A DNA stretch of 64,000 nt from Gorillibacterium timonense (GTDB lineage: Bacteria; Bacillota; Bacilli; Paenibacillales; NBRC-103111). The notes below the pieces were generated by a model that was not told the origin of the DNA, made no database searches, and worked only from the letters and a program-made list of their open reading frames with translations. The position numbers and the translations under genes were made by a program. Numbering within the stretch: the stretch's first letter is position 1; each line of letters opens with the position of its first letter. Location: assembly GCF_001457415.1 (NCBI RefSeq), contig NZ_LN881724.1, positions 2,170,001-2,234,000 of the forward strand, given 5' to 3'. This document shows, one piece after another, positions 42,927 through 51,993 of the stretch.

Positions 42927-44213
42927 TCAGCTCATTTTGGATAGGATTTCTTTTGGCTTTACTCTCATGGTAGAAATGCTTGAAATAAGAATGGATAAAA
43001 TCAAAATGACTGCACCAAGACTGGAAACGAAACCGAAGTGCCTTGACGTAACAATTACACGATCTGTTGTCATTCCAAAAAGGCTGCCGACATTTCCGGC
43101 TACTCCTTTACTGAACCAATAGGACAGTGAGAAACCGAATATGGCGATGAATCCAACTTCAGAAATTTGCTGTAGCAAAATGGATCGTTTTGATATACCA
43201 GCGGCCAGCAGGATACCCGTTTCTCTGATGCGACTTTTCACCCACATGGTAAGAATTAACGTAACGATGCCCATACTAATTCCTACAATCACGATAATCA
43301 ATGCCCGTATCAGAGAACTCATATCCGACATCGAATGAGCGGTTCGTTCGTAGACCTCATTATTCGCAGACACCGTGAAGTTGTTCCAGTTGATGCTATC
43401 TTTTTTATGTACCTCCATGATGATGGTTTCTAACTGCGTAGGGTCAGTAACAAAAAAGTCGGCGGAAGAATAGCCTTCGCTCGGCCCATCCGGAAAGTTC
43501 TTAAGGACATTTGCCATTGCTTTGATGTCCATAAATGCATAGTTTTCATAATCATAATAAGATGCCATATTGTAGCTATTCTTCTCGTCAGTCTTATCCG
43601 AGACGACATCAAAGATACCGATGATAGTAAATTCCTCAGAGAGATCATTGACGGCAACAATGGGATCTCCAAGGTGCAACTTATGTTTATCGGCGATAGC
43701 CTTGCTGATTAGAAGAACATTATGATCAGAATTTGTAATATGACGTCCTTCGACCAACGTAAATGCGTGGGACAAAAACATCGATGAATATTCGGAGTGC
43801 ATAGTACCGATGGAATAATATTGATCATCAACCATACTCTGTCCTATGGGATTGATATGCTCATAATCGTGACCATCTGTGTCAAAAAACTCGAAGATGG
43901 TCGCATAAGTTGCATTATAGGCTTCAATACCTTCAACAGTAGCAATTTTCTTTACCATTTCATCGGTAATAAATTCCTGAGTGCTATACGAGCCGCCTTT
44001 TCCACTCCCCCATCCGCCTGTTGACAAATTTCGGCTAACCGTAAAACTGGCACCGGTAGTACCACGAAGCTCCACAGAAGTTTTTTCCTCTGCATCCAAC
44101 GATGCCAAACCACAAAGAACAAGGGTCGAAATGACAAAGATAATGGAAAACAACAGTAAGCTTTTCCCCCATTTCCTAGTGACATAAAGGAAAGCCCTTA
44201 TTAGTAAATTCAT
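42927..44213 (-). CDS. FtsX-type ABC permease 2
   Basis: A 428-residue permease of the same build: N-terminal helix (LLLFSIIFVISTLVLCGLAS), extracytoplasmic domain with a Gly/Ser-rich stretch (TGGWGSGKGGSYS) and C-terminal helices (IIVIVGISMGIVTLILTMWV, VGFIAIFGFSLSYWF). Permease 1 and permease 2 probably form one heterodimeric pore with the ATPase. It is the first gene of the transporter unit, and a direct repeat lies in its promoter region at 44259-44276. Confidence 0.86.
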   Translation of the reverse strand: MNLLIRAFLYVTRKWGKSLLLFSIIFVISTLVLCGLASLDAEEKTSVELRGTTGASFTVSRNLSTGGWGSGKGGSYSTQEFITDEMVKKIATVEGIEAYNATYATIFEFFDTDGHDYEHINPIGQSMVDDQYYSIGTMHSEYSSMFLSHAFTLVEGRHITNSDHNVLLISKAIADKHKLHLGDPIVAVNDLSEEFTIIGIFDVVSDKTDEKNSYNMASYYDYENYAFMDIKAMANVLKNFPDGPSEGYSSADFFVTDPTQLETIIMEVHKKDSINWNNFTVSANNEVYERTAHSMSDMSSLIRALIIVIVGISMGIVTLILTMWVKSRIRETGILLAAGISKRSILLQQISEVGFIAIFGFSLSYWFSKGVAGNVGSLFGMTTDRVIVTSRHFGFVSSLGAVILILSILISSISTMRVKPKEILSKMS

Positions 44214-44258
44214 TCTTTAAACCTCCATTTCTAGGATAGCTTGATTTTCGAAAATTAT

Positions 44259-44276
44259 GGTGGAGTTAAGGTGGAG
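44259..44276 (-). promoter_or_regulatory. Direct repeat, likely response-regulator operator
   Basis: Minus strand reads CTCCACC-TTAA-CTCCACC: two identical 7-mers 11 bases apart, the period expected for an OmpR-family regulator dimer on one face of the helix. It lies 46 bases before permease 2. Confidence 0.62.
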
Positions 44277-44361
44277 TACAGGAGGATTTTAGATGAAGCT
44301 GCAAAAAAAGAGGATATCTCAAATGTCATCGTTCAATCTACTCCTGATGGCAGTGGGAGAC

Positions 44362-44408
44362 GCAAAAAACCAAGGAGCTAAGCAAAAAACGTCGCTTAGC
44401 TCCTTGGT
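44362..44408 (-). terminator. Terminator of the sensor kinase gene
   Basis: On the minus strand ACCAAGGAGCTAAGC pairs fully with GCTTAGCTCCTTGGT and is followed by six T, 14 bases past the kinase stop. It separates the two-component genes from the transporter genes. Confidence 0.9.
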
Positions 44409-44421
44409 TTCTCCTCAAATG

Positions 44422-45798
44422 TCAAGCTATGTTGTTTCTTAAACTGACGATGAAGTGAACACCCTTATCAGTATTTTCAATTTTATAGGGTAGTCCATGC
44501 TGGTCAAAAACCGTCTTCACGATGTACAATCCAAGACCACTACCGCCTGTATTTCGATTATGCGATTGCTCTACGCGATAAAAGGGTTGATAGATTTGCC
44601 TTAAATCCGATTGGTTAATCTGAACGCCTGTATTCTCTGCTCGAAACAAACCGTCTTTAAAGGAAACGGTAATGGCTGCACCCGTAGGTGAATGGGATAC
44701 TGCGTTGCTGATAATATTAGAGAAAGCTTTTTTTAACATAGCTTCATCGCCGCGATAAAGAAAAGGATTTTCGATCTCATAAATGAAGGTCATTTCCTTA
44801 TCTTCCGCCAAGCCCTGCAGCTTTCGGCAGCAATTTGTAATCAATTGTCCGTCATTGATTGTTGACAATGATGAAGTAAGGTCATCGGCTGCCATACGAG
44901 AAGCAGCCATAATTTCTTTCAGCAGATGCTCCATTTCAAGTACTGTTCCCATGGAGTGCTTGAGGTAAGTATCTCTATCTTTATAGTCTCCAACAGCATA
45001 GATCATCCCCTCCAACTCCCCCTTCAAAACCGTAATCGGGGTTTTCAATTCATGAGAAACAGCCCTGAAAAAGTCCACACGTTGTTTCTCCTGCTGCCGC
45101 TCTCGTTCAATATCTCCCTTCAACCTCTCGTTAGCAGATTTCAGTTCCTCAAGAGTATTGTTCAACTTTTCTGCCATTGTGTTGAGATTGGAAGCCAAAC
45201 TACCAATTTCATCGGAACGCCTGATCTTACAACGCCATGTCATATCAAGGGCTGTCATTCTCTTTGAGCTATTGCTGATTTCAATAATCGGTTTTGATAA
45301 GAAGCGGGAACAGAAAAAAGCAGCAATCGCAGAAATAATGAGAATGATTCCTGCGATGATTGGAAGTAACTTCAAAAATGTCTGTTTAATTTGATCAGCT
45401 GTATTACTGGCAATGGATATGCTCAAAAGATAGTTTTCTGAAGTCCCGCTAAAATGCAGTGAGATCGTTGTCGTTTGAGTTGGATTATCATCCCTGTACT
45501 CTTTTATGCTATTTCCTCCGAAGGACATTTCCGTTCCATTACCGGACAAGATGGCTACTGCACTATTCACGATACAGAAGTCATAGATTTTGGGAATGGC
45601 ATCCTCCAATGTGCCGCTTTCTAATTTGGAAGTAAGCTGACTGATTTGGACCGTATAATTTGATGTGGCAAGGTTTCGATAACTTACTGGCATTACTGCC
45701 ATCATGATGCCGTACAATATGAAGCTGACCACAAATAAAACAACCGCAATTGTCAGAAAGATTTTGGCAACAAGACTGTTATTAATCCTTCTTATCAA
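44422..45798 (-). CDS. Sensor histidine kinase
   Basis: A 458-residue membrane kinase. Helix 1 (IFLTIAVVLFVVSFILYGI) and helix 2 (LLPIIAGIILIISAIAAFF) enclose an extracytoplasmic sensor of about 115 residues. HAMP follows (SKPIIEISNSSKRM), then the phosphoacceptor box RAVSHELKTPITV, N box SNIISNAVSHS and G box GGSGLGLYIV. The layout resembles VanS/VncS-type kinases. It overlaps the regulator gene by 17 bases. Its product probably senses a membrane-active compound and controls the adjacent transporter. Confidence 0.9.
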   Translation of the reverse strand: MIRRINNSLVAKIFLTIAVVLFVVSFILYGIMMAVMPVSYRNLATSNYTVQISQLTSKLESGTLEDAIPKIYDFCIVNSAVAILSGNGTEMSFGGNSIKEYRDDNPTQTTTISLHFSGTSENYLLSISIASNTADQIKQTFLKLLPIIAGIILIISAIAAFFCSRFLSKPIIEISNSSKRMTALDMTWRCKIRRSDEIGSLASNLNTMAEKLNNTLEELKSANERLKGDIERERQQEKQRVDFFRAVSHELKTPITVLKGELEGMIYAVGDYKDRDTYLKHSMGTVLEMEHLLKEIMAASRMAADDLTSSLSTINDGQLITNCCRKLQGLAEDKEMTFIYEIENPFLYRGDEAMLKKAFSNIISNAVSHSPTGAAITVSFKDGLFRAENTGVQINQSDLRQIYQPFYRVEQSHNRNTGGSGLGLYIVKTVFDQHGLPYKIENTDKGVHFIVSLRNNIA

Positions 45799-46453
45799 TT
45801 CTATACCCTACCCCTCTTATCGTTTCGATGCAGTCAACCTCAAGTTTCTTGCGAATATTCTTGATGTGGGTATTGACGATTTTTTCATCCCCCAAAAAAT
45901 GATAGTTCCAAATCTGATTTAACAGGTTGTCCCTTGTAAAAACACGTCCTTTATTCTCCAATAGCAACCGTAGAATTTCAAATTCACGAGCAGTCAAACC
46001 CACTTCACTACCGGATACAAAGACCTTATACTTCTCCGTATCAAGTTGAATTTCCTTATGAGTTAGAATGGTCGGATTCTCGTTGCAGTTCCTTGTCCGT
46101 CGCAGAACAGCTTCAATTCTTCGCAACACCAGTGGCATGGAAAATGGCTTTGTTATGTAATCGTCAGCCAAAAGATCGAAGCCTTTCATCTGGCTCTCAT
46201 CATCATCTAAGGCTGTAAGGAGAATAATGGGGATCTTGCTCTCGTTTCGTATCATTTCGCAGACGATATAGCCATCTACTCTCGGCATCATAATATCCAG
46301 CAACACAAGGTCATAGGTATCTTTATGAAAAGCCGAGATCCCTTCCAAGCCATTATCCGCAAGACAGACCTCGTATCCTGCATCAATCAAAAATGCTTTT
46401 AGGATATGTTGAATTGATTTTTCATCCTCAATGATTAGAATTTTTATTGACAA
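45782..46453 (-). CDS. OmpR-family response regulator
   Basis: A 223-residue regulator: receiver domain with phosphoacceptor in LVLLDIMMPRVDG (about residue 53), conserved Thr in LLTALDDD and Lys in ITKPFSMP, then a winged-helix domain ending ETIRGVGYRID. TTG 46453 is the start; AGGAGG lies seven bases upstream. It precedes the kinase by overlap. The probable target is the direct repeat at 44259-44276. Confidence 0.92.
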   Translation of the reverse strand: MSIKILIIEDEKSIQHILKAFLIDAGYEVCLADNGLEGISAFHKDTYDLVLLDIMMPRVDGYIVCEMIRNESKIPIILLTALDDDESQMKGFDLLADDYITKPFSMPLVLRRIEAVLRRTRNCNENPTILTHKEIQLDTEKYKVFVSGSEVGLTAREFEILRLLLENKGRVFTRDNLLNQIWNYHFLGDEKIVNTHIKNIRKKLEVDCIETIRGVGYRIDKKD

Positions 46454-46576
46454 GTAATCACCTCCTGGTCAACAGTACCCATTTGCTATTCAAGGCGGAC
46501 CCATGCATTGTTACAGTTCTCTAGATTTTACATTTGGAACCATCCTCTGTCCAACCAAAAAAATTGCGAAATTCCC

Positions 46577-46609
46577 AAAAAAAAAACCTCGGCATTGGAT
46601 GCCGAGGTT
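46577..46609 (-). terminator. Terminator of glnA
   Basis: On the minus strand AACCTCGGCAT pairs with ATGCCGAGGTT across a three-base loop and ends in a run of about ten T. It is ten bases after the glnA stop. Confidence 0.92.
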
Positions 46610-46618
46610 AACCCTCTC

Positions 46619-47956
46619 TTAATACAGCGTCATGTAATGATCGCGTTCCCATTGGTGAACTTGTGTGCGATACATATCCCATTCGATCTCCTTCAGCTCG
46701 AAGAAGTAGGAAAGAGCGTGATCGCCGAGGGCTTCGCAGATGACATCGTCGCGAAGAAGCTCGTTCAGGGCTTCCTTCAGATCACTCGGCAGGCTGGGAA
46801 TGCCCTGCTCAATCCGTTCGTCCTCCGTCATGACGTAAATGTTCCGGTCGACAGGGGCCGGCAGCTGCGTCTTGTGGCGAATGCCGTCCAGACCCGCCTT
46901 CAGCATGACCGCCATCGTCAGATAGGGGTTAGCCGCCGGATCGGGATTCCGAACTTCGATGCGCGTGCTGAGTCCGCGGGATGCCGGAATGCGGATCATC
47001 GGGCTGCGGTTGCTCGCCGACCAAGCGACGTAGCACGGAGCTTCATAGCCGGGAACGAGCCGCTTGTACGAATTAACCGTAGGATTCGTTACGGCTGCGA
47101 ACGAACGGGCGTGCTTCAGAATACCGGCCATGTAATAGCGGGCGTCCTGGCTGAGTCCCAGCTTGTCGTCTTCGTCGTAGAAGGCGTTGTCCTTGCCGCG
47201 GAAAAGCGATTGGTGGCAGTGCATGCCGGAGCCGTTCACGCCGAACAGCGGTTTCGGCATGAAGGACGCATGCAGCCCATGCTGACGGGCCACGGTCTTG
47301 ACCACGAGCTTGAACGTTTGAATCGAATCGGCCGCTTTCAGTGCATCGGCATATTTGAAGTCAATTTCATGCTGGCCGGGAGCAACCTCATGGTGAGAAG
47401 CTTCGATTTCGAAGCCCATCTCTTCCAGGGTAAGAACGATCTCACGGCGGCAGTTCTCGCCGAGATCGGTCGGAGCCAAATCGAAATATCCGCCTTGGTC
47501 GTTCAGCTCGGTCGTCGGATTGCCCTTCTCATCCGTCTTGAAGAGGAAGAATTCCGGCTCCGGACCCACGTTCATGGTGGTGTAGCCCATTTCCTCGGCT
47601 TCCTTCAAGGCGCGTCTCAGAATGCCGCGGGGGTCTCCGGGGAAAGGAGTGCCATCCGGCAGATAGATATCACAGATCAGGCGAGCGATGCGATCTTCCG
47701 TTACCCAAGGGAAGATTACCCAGGTATCAAGATCCGGGTACAGGTACATGTCGGATTCTTCGATCCGCACATACCCTTCGATGGACGAGCCGTCGAACAT
47801 CATTTTGTTGTCGAGCGCTTTTTCCAGTTGGCTTACCGGGATTTCCACATTCTTGATCGTTCCGAGCAAATCCGTAAATTGCAGACGGATAAACCGGACG
47901 TTCTCTTCCTTCGCAATGCGAAGAATATCTTCTTTGCTGTACCCTTTGGTCGTCAC
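46619..47956 (-). CDS. glnA: Glutamine synthetase, type I-alpha
   Basis: A 445-residue dodecameric enzyme that forms glutamine from glutamate, ammonia and [21 protein letters not shown], then [26 protein letters not shown] and [14 protein letters not shown] are the catalytic segments. The adenylylation loop of the beta subtype is not evident, matching the Bacillus I-alpha group regulated by feedback and GlnR. It is second in the glnRA operon; 158 bases separate it from glnR. Confidence 0.96.
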   Translation of the reverse strand: MTTKGYSKEDILRIAKEENVRFIRLQFTDLLGTIKNVEIPVSQLEKALDNKMMFDGSSIEGYVRIEESDMYLYPDLDTWVIFPWVTEDRIARLICDIYLPDGTPFPGDPRGILRRALKEAEEMGYTTMNVGPEPEFFLFKTDEKGNPTTELNDQGGYFDLAPTDLGENCRREIVLTLEEMGFEIEASHHEVAPGQHEIDFKYADALKAADSIQTFKLVVKTVARQHGLHASFMPKPLFGVNGSGMHCHQSLFRGKDNAFYDEDDKLGLSQDARYYMAGILKHARSFAAVTNPTVNSYKRLVPGYEAPCYVAWSASNRSPMIRIPASRGLSTRIEVRNPDPAANPYLTMAVMLKAGLDGIRHKTQLPAPVDRNIYVMTEDERIEQGIPSLPSDLKEALNELLRDDVICEALGDHALSYFFELKEIEWDMYRTQVHQWERDHYMTLY

Positions 47957-48114
47957 GAAACCGATTCCTCCCTATTGGTAAGTACATGTCCGTATTCGAT
48001 GGCTGTAAAAGGATTCTGATGAATGCGATACCAATTTAGAGCAAAGATAACGGCTGCCGGTACCAATCGGAACCCGCCGCTTCTTTATCCCGGTATCGAA
48101 AGCTCTCCGCTTGC

Positions 48115-48534
48115 TCAATGGAAGAAGCGGGACAGCTCTCCTTGAATCAAAGAAACCTGGTTGGGGCGTTTGTTGCCCGTAAATAGCTGCTGCTTAAGCA
48201 TCTTGTGAAGCTGCGAATCCGACAATTCCTTGCGTTTCTGTTCGGTTTCCACGGTGATAACCGTCGCTTCCTCGGAATTCTGGGTGATCGGAGACAGAAC
48301 CTGCTTGATTCCAGCGATGTTCACGCCCTTCTCGATCAAGTTCTTGATCTCCAGGAGCCGTTCCACATCGATAAAGGAATACAGCCGTTGGTTCCCGCCT
48401 GTCCGTGCCGGCTTCACCAGTTCATGCTGCTCATAATAACGGATTTGTCTGGCGGTGAGGTCGGTCAGCTTCATCACGATCCCGATCGGAAACAGCGCCA
48501 TGTTCCTGCGGATTTCATCATTGTTCAAGTCCAA
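48115..48534 (-). CDS. glnR: Nitrogen regulator GlnR
   Basis: A 139-residue MerR-family repressor. The N-terminal winged helix reads LTARQIRYYEQHELVKPAR, then GNQRLYSFIDVERLLEIKNL. In B. subtilis GlnR represses glnRA during nitrogen excess, using feedback-inhibited glutamine synthetase as its signal. The C-terminal tail (about residues 95-139) senses glutamine synthetase. It is transcribed from a strong promoter with a GlnR box just upstream. Confidence 0.94.
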   Translation of the reverse strand: MDLNNDEIRRNMALFPIGIVMKLTDLTARQIRYYEQHELVKPARTGGNQRLYSFIDVERLLEIKNLIEKGVNIAGIKQVLSPITQNSEEATVITVETEQKRKELSDSQLHKMLKQQLFTGNKRPNQVSLIQGELSRFFH

Positions 48535-48561
48535 TCACTCCTGTGACTGATATTCTTCCTC

Positions 48562-48590
48562 ATCTTACACTGAGAACGAAAACGTGTCAA
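48562..48590 (-). promoter_or_regulatory. glnRA promoter
   Basis: Minus strand: TTGACA (48590-48585), 17-base spacer, TAAGAT (48567-48562), near-consensus sigma-A. Confidence 0.85.
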
Positions 48591-48594
48591 CCTG

Positions 48595-48611
48595 TGTTAG
48601 GTTTAATTACA
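48595..48611. promoter_or_regulatory. GlnR/TnrA box
   Basis: TGTTAGGTTTAATTACA fits TGTNA-N7-TNACA exactly. It stands five bases upstream of the glnR -35 and overlaps the TAA stop codon of the preceding gene (48607-48609). Confidence 0.88.
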
Positions 48612-49857
48612 ATAAGTTTCGATTTTTCATATTTTCCAATGCGCGAATAACTCCAAGCTTGGCGTGGGCATAAGTCAGTCCGCCCTGCATGTAAGCAATG
48701 TAAGGTTCGCGAACAGGAGCGTCGGCAGAAAGCTCCAGGCTGCCGCCTTGAATGAAGGTTCCCGCCGCCATAATCACCGGATCGTCATAGCCCGGCATAT
48801 CCCAAGGCTCCGGAACGACATGCGAGTCAACTGCCGATGCCTTCTGGATGCCCTGAACGAAGGCGATCAGGTGCTCCGGCCCGGTAAACCGGATCGCTTG
48901 AATGAGATCCGTACGGGAATCCTGCCACCCCGGCTTCGTATCGAATCCTAGTTGTTCGAACAGGGCCGCAGCGAATACGCTTCCCTTGAGTGCCTGTCCG
49001 ACCAGATGAGGGGCAAGAAAAAGGCCTTGAAACAAGCTGCGCATCGTTCCGAGCATCGCCCCCACTTCTCCGCCGATCCCCGGAGCGGTCAAACGGAATG
49101 CGGCCTTCTCCACGAGCTCCGCTCTGCCCGCGATATAGCCGCCGGTGGGAGCGATCCCTCCGCCTGGATTCTTGATCAGCGAGCCCGCAATCAGATCGGC
49201 CCCCGCCTCGGTCGGCTCATGAAGCTCGGTGAATTCGCCATAACAGTTATCTACGAAGACGATTGCCTCCGGTTTCTTCTTTTTCACAAAGCGAACCATT
49301 TCCCCAATCTCTTCCACGGTAAAAGAGGAGCGCCAAGCATAGCCTCGAGAACGCTGAATGCCGATGACGCGAGTATCCGCGGTCAAAGCGGCATCGATGG
49401 CCTCCCAGTCAGGCTTTCCATCCTCCTTCAGGTCCACTTTCCCGTAGCGGATGCCAAAGTCGGCCAAAGACCCAGAGCCGTCCTTGCCGCTGCCGATCAC
49501 GTTATGAAGAGTGTCGTAAGGGTCCCCGGTTATGTAAAGAAGCTTGTCACCCGGACGCAGAACACCAAACAGTGCCGTTCCGATCGTATGGGTACCGGAT
49601 ACGAAGTGCGGACGAACAAGAGCCGCTTCCGCGCCGAATACATCAGCATAGACGAGGTCGAGAACCTCACGGCCCCGGTCGTTGTACCCATAGCCCGTCG
49701 ATCCGGCAAAATGGAAATCGCTCACCTTATGCTTTTGAAAAGCTTCGATTACCTTCCATTGATTGGTTTCCGCGAGGCGGTCAAGCTCCTTCAACCTGCT
49801 AGCGGCTTTTTCTTCGGCCGCTTCGGCTACCTTGAGGATATCTTCAGACACATGCAT
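48607..49857 (-). CDS. YnbB-like PLP-dependent enzyme
   Basis: A 416-residue fold-type I aminotransferase-like protein often annotated as methionine gamma-lyase or aluminium resistance protein. Visible are SGTHTIGTALFGVLRPGD (cofactor-binding start), FVDNCYGEF (Asp of the PLP site) and SLIKNPGGGIAPTGGYI (Lys that would bind PLP). B. subtilis YnbB occupies the same place in hflX-ynbB-glnR-glnA. ATG 49857 has GGGAGACC upstream and gives the expected length (about 420). The true substrate is not known. Confidence 0.88.
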   Translation of the reverse strand: MHVSEDILKVAEAAEEKAASRLKELDRLAETNQWKVIEAFQKHKVSDFHFAGSTGYGYNDRGREVLDLVYADVFGAEAALVRPHFVSGTHTIGTALFGVLRPGDKLLYITGDPYDTLHNVIGSGKDGSGSLADFGIRYGKVDLKEDGKPDWEAIDAALTADTRVIGIQRSRGYAWRSSFTVEEIGEMVRFVKKKKPEAIVFVDNCYGEFTELHEPTEAGADLIAGSLIKNPGGGIAPTGGYIAGRAELVEKAAFRLTAPGIGGEVGAMLGTMRSLFQGLFLAPHLVGQALKGSVFAAALFEQLGFDTKPGWQDSRTDLIQAIRFTGPEHLIAFVQGIQKASAVDSHVVPEPWDMPGYDDPVIMAAGTFIQGGSLELSADAPVREPYIAYMQGGLTYAHAKLGVIRALENMKNRNLL

Positions 49858-50011
49858 GTTCAGGTCTCCCTTATCATGGATGAAAGCGCAAAACAGGAGC
49901 TTACCATGTTTTTGGTTCATGGTCAACTCCTCGATGCGCCACTTTCTTTGCTTATGATGAAGTGAATACTCCCAATCCCGTTCCATTGCATGGAAACTTC
50001 GATGAATGTGC

Positions 50012-51346
50012 CTATTCCAATTCGGAAGTCGTCTGGCTGACAGGAGCAGCACTAGGGGAGCCATCCCGATAAGGGGCGAGCGGCCCGCCGAATTTCTGCG
50101 AGTCAGCGGAGTCCAACCGCACGCTCAACACCATATCATCCTCATCCACCGCACTGTCTTGAACCGTCCCGATGCGATAAGCGAGGGCAATCAAATCCCC
50201 CTTATCGGCGGGAATTCGGAACCGGGCGACGCCGCCCGAAAGCTTGTGCTCCAAGAGCGCCTGTAAAGCCTCTAGATCGCCTTCATTTAAGGCAGATAGA
50301 CGAAGATACTCGCCGGGCGCGGTGAGCAAATTCCGCTCGTTCTCGTCGATCCGATCCACCTTGTTAAACAGGGTTACGGTCTCTTTATCATGGGCGCCGA
50401 GCTCGCGGAGAACTTCGCCGACGACTCGCATCTGTTCGTCCCGCATCTCGGAGGAGCTGTCCACCACATGCAGGATGAGATCGGCTTCGTTCGCTTCCTC
50501 CAAGGTCGCCCGGAAGGCGGCTATCAAGTCATGGGGGAGATTTTGGATAAAGCCTACGGTATCGGTGACCACAATCTCCTTGCCTCCCGGAAGCGTCAAG
50601 TTCCGCGAGGTCGGATCAAGGGTAGCGAACAGCTTGTTCTCCACATACACATCAGCTTGGGTCAGCTGCTTGAGCAGCGTCGATTTCCCCGCGTTCGTAT
50701 ATCCGACGAGAGCGACCTGAAACACGCCGGTCTTCTTGCGCCGTTCGCGGTGAAGGTTGCGCAGGCGGACCACTTCCTGCAGCTGTCTTTTCAGTGTGGA
50801 GATTCGTTCCCGGATATGCCGGCGGTCCGTCTCCAGCTTGGTTTCGCCACCGCCGAAGCGCGTTCCGACGCCGCCGCCCTGCCGGGACAGGTTCTTGCCT
50901 TGTCCGGACAAACGGGGCAGCAAATAGCTGAGATGCGCGAGCTCCACCTGAAGAATCCCTTCGCGGGTTTTGGCTCGCTGGGCGAAAATGTCGAGAATCA
51001 GCTGCGTGCGGTCAATGATCTTGGCGTCGAGGAGCTCCTCCAGGTTGCGAACCTGAGCGCCGGATAGCTCTTGGTCAAACACGACGATGTTCGCACCGGT
51101 TTGAATGACCATCTGCTTGACCTCTTCCGCCTTGCCTTTGCCGATAAACCATTTGGAATCGGCGGTTTCACGATTCTGGGTGATCACACCGAGCACTTCC
51201 AGCCCTGCGGTCTCCGCCAAATTGATCAATTCGTTCAAGGAATGCTTGGCCATCTCGGCCGTCCATCTCAGGTCGTCCGTGACGAGACTGACCAGGATCG
51301 CTTTTTCTTCGGTAACGCCTTCTACTTCGTGTGAAGTTGGTTTCAT
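50012..51346 (-). CDS. hflX: Ribosome-associated GTPase HflX
   Basis: A 444-residue GTPase. The N-terminal domain (GKGKAEEV, LRNLEELLDAKIIDRT) carries the HflX glycine-rich linker RFGGGETKLETDRR; the G domain has G1 GYTNAGKST, G3 DTVGFIQNLP and G4 NKVD. HflX rescues stalled or hibernating ribosomes under stress. Order and identity match B. subtilis ynbA. Confidence 0.94.
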   Translation of the reverse strand: MKPTSHEVEGVTEEKAILVSLVTDDLRWTAEMAKHSLNELINLAETAGLEVLGVITQNRETADSKWFIGKGKAEEVKQMVIQTGANIVVFDQELSGAQVRNLEELLDAKIIDRTQLILDIFAQRAKTREGILQVELAHLSYLLPRLSGQGKNLSRQGGGVGTRFGGGETKLETDRRHIRERISTLKRQLQEVVRLRNLHRERRKKTGVFQVALVGYTNAGKSTLLKQLTQADVYVENKLFATLDPTSRNLTLPGGKEIVVTDTVGFIQNLPHDLIAAFRATLEEANEADLILHVVDSSSEMRDEQMRVVGEVLRELGAHDKETVTLFNKVDRIDENERNLLTAPGEYLRLSALNEGDLEALQALLEHKLSGGVARFRIPADKGDLIALAYRIGTVQDSAVDEDDMVLSVRLDSADSQKFGGPLAPYRDGSPSAAPVSQTTSELE

Positions 51347-51555
51347 AGGGCCTCCTTGCAGCCGGAGCGATTGGGAGCCGATGCGGCCCCCCGTCCAGAT
51401 GTCTCATATTAAGTAAGGGTACAGGTATGGATAGATCTTCCGGTATCAGGATTCGCTTCCGGCAGGCTGCCTATACCTCAGGCAGCTTAGGCTGGTGTTA
51501 GGTTTGCTTCTGATGAAAAGTGCTTGCTCCACTCTAGCCCCACAAGCCCGCTCTG

Positions 51556-51993
51556 TCAAAAGGATAGCATGAGCTTCTCCCGAGGCGCAGGAGCTGCCTG
51601 CGGCAAATCTTCCGGCCTCAGCTCCATCAGCTCCTGTTTGGTGGGTGTGCCGCTATGCCGCAGCAAGCGGACGGCTTGGTTGCGCAGAGCTTTCTCCATC
51701 AGATTCCGGATGAAGCGGCCGTTGCTGAACGCCTCCAGGCAGGTGTCCTTCTCCCGTTGGATTTGCTGCCTCAGCTTCCATTCCGCCTGGGGCGTCAGCA
51801 CGTACTGCCTTTCCTTCAACATAAGGCCGGCGATTTGAACCAGTTGATCGACCGAATAGTCAGGAAACTCAATCATGACGGGAAACCGGGAAGGCAATCC
51901 CGGATTTGTGCTGAGAAATTCATCCATTTCATCCGGGTATCCGGCAAGGATGAGAATGAACTGATTTTTATGATCCTCCATGGCTTTGACCAT
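51556..51993 (-). pseudogene. spoVK: spoVK, C-terminal segment (interrupted by a mobile element)
   Basis: The frame from 51984 to 51556 encodes AMEDHKNQFILILAGYPDEM and the rest of an AAA+ ATPase closely matching the C-terminal half of SpoVK (B. subtilis, 322 residues), including GLPSRFPVMIEFPDYS. An ATG inside the flanking repeat could start it alone, but no ribosome site supports that. Together with the N-terminal part at 54196-54768 it forms one 333-codon gene once the element between is removed. The segment carries sensor and arginine-finger regions, which the N-terminal part lacks. Interrupted, not decayed: no other frameshift or stop is visible. Confidence 0.88.

Noticed and set aside
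44293..44442. Small plus-strand frame with AGGAGG before the ATG
   Set aside because: It runs through the sensor-kinase terminator and reads as low-quality coding text; the AGGAGG is part of the region next to the operator repeats.
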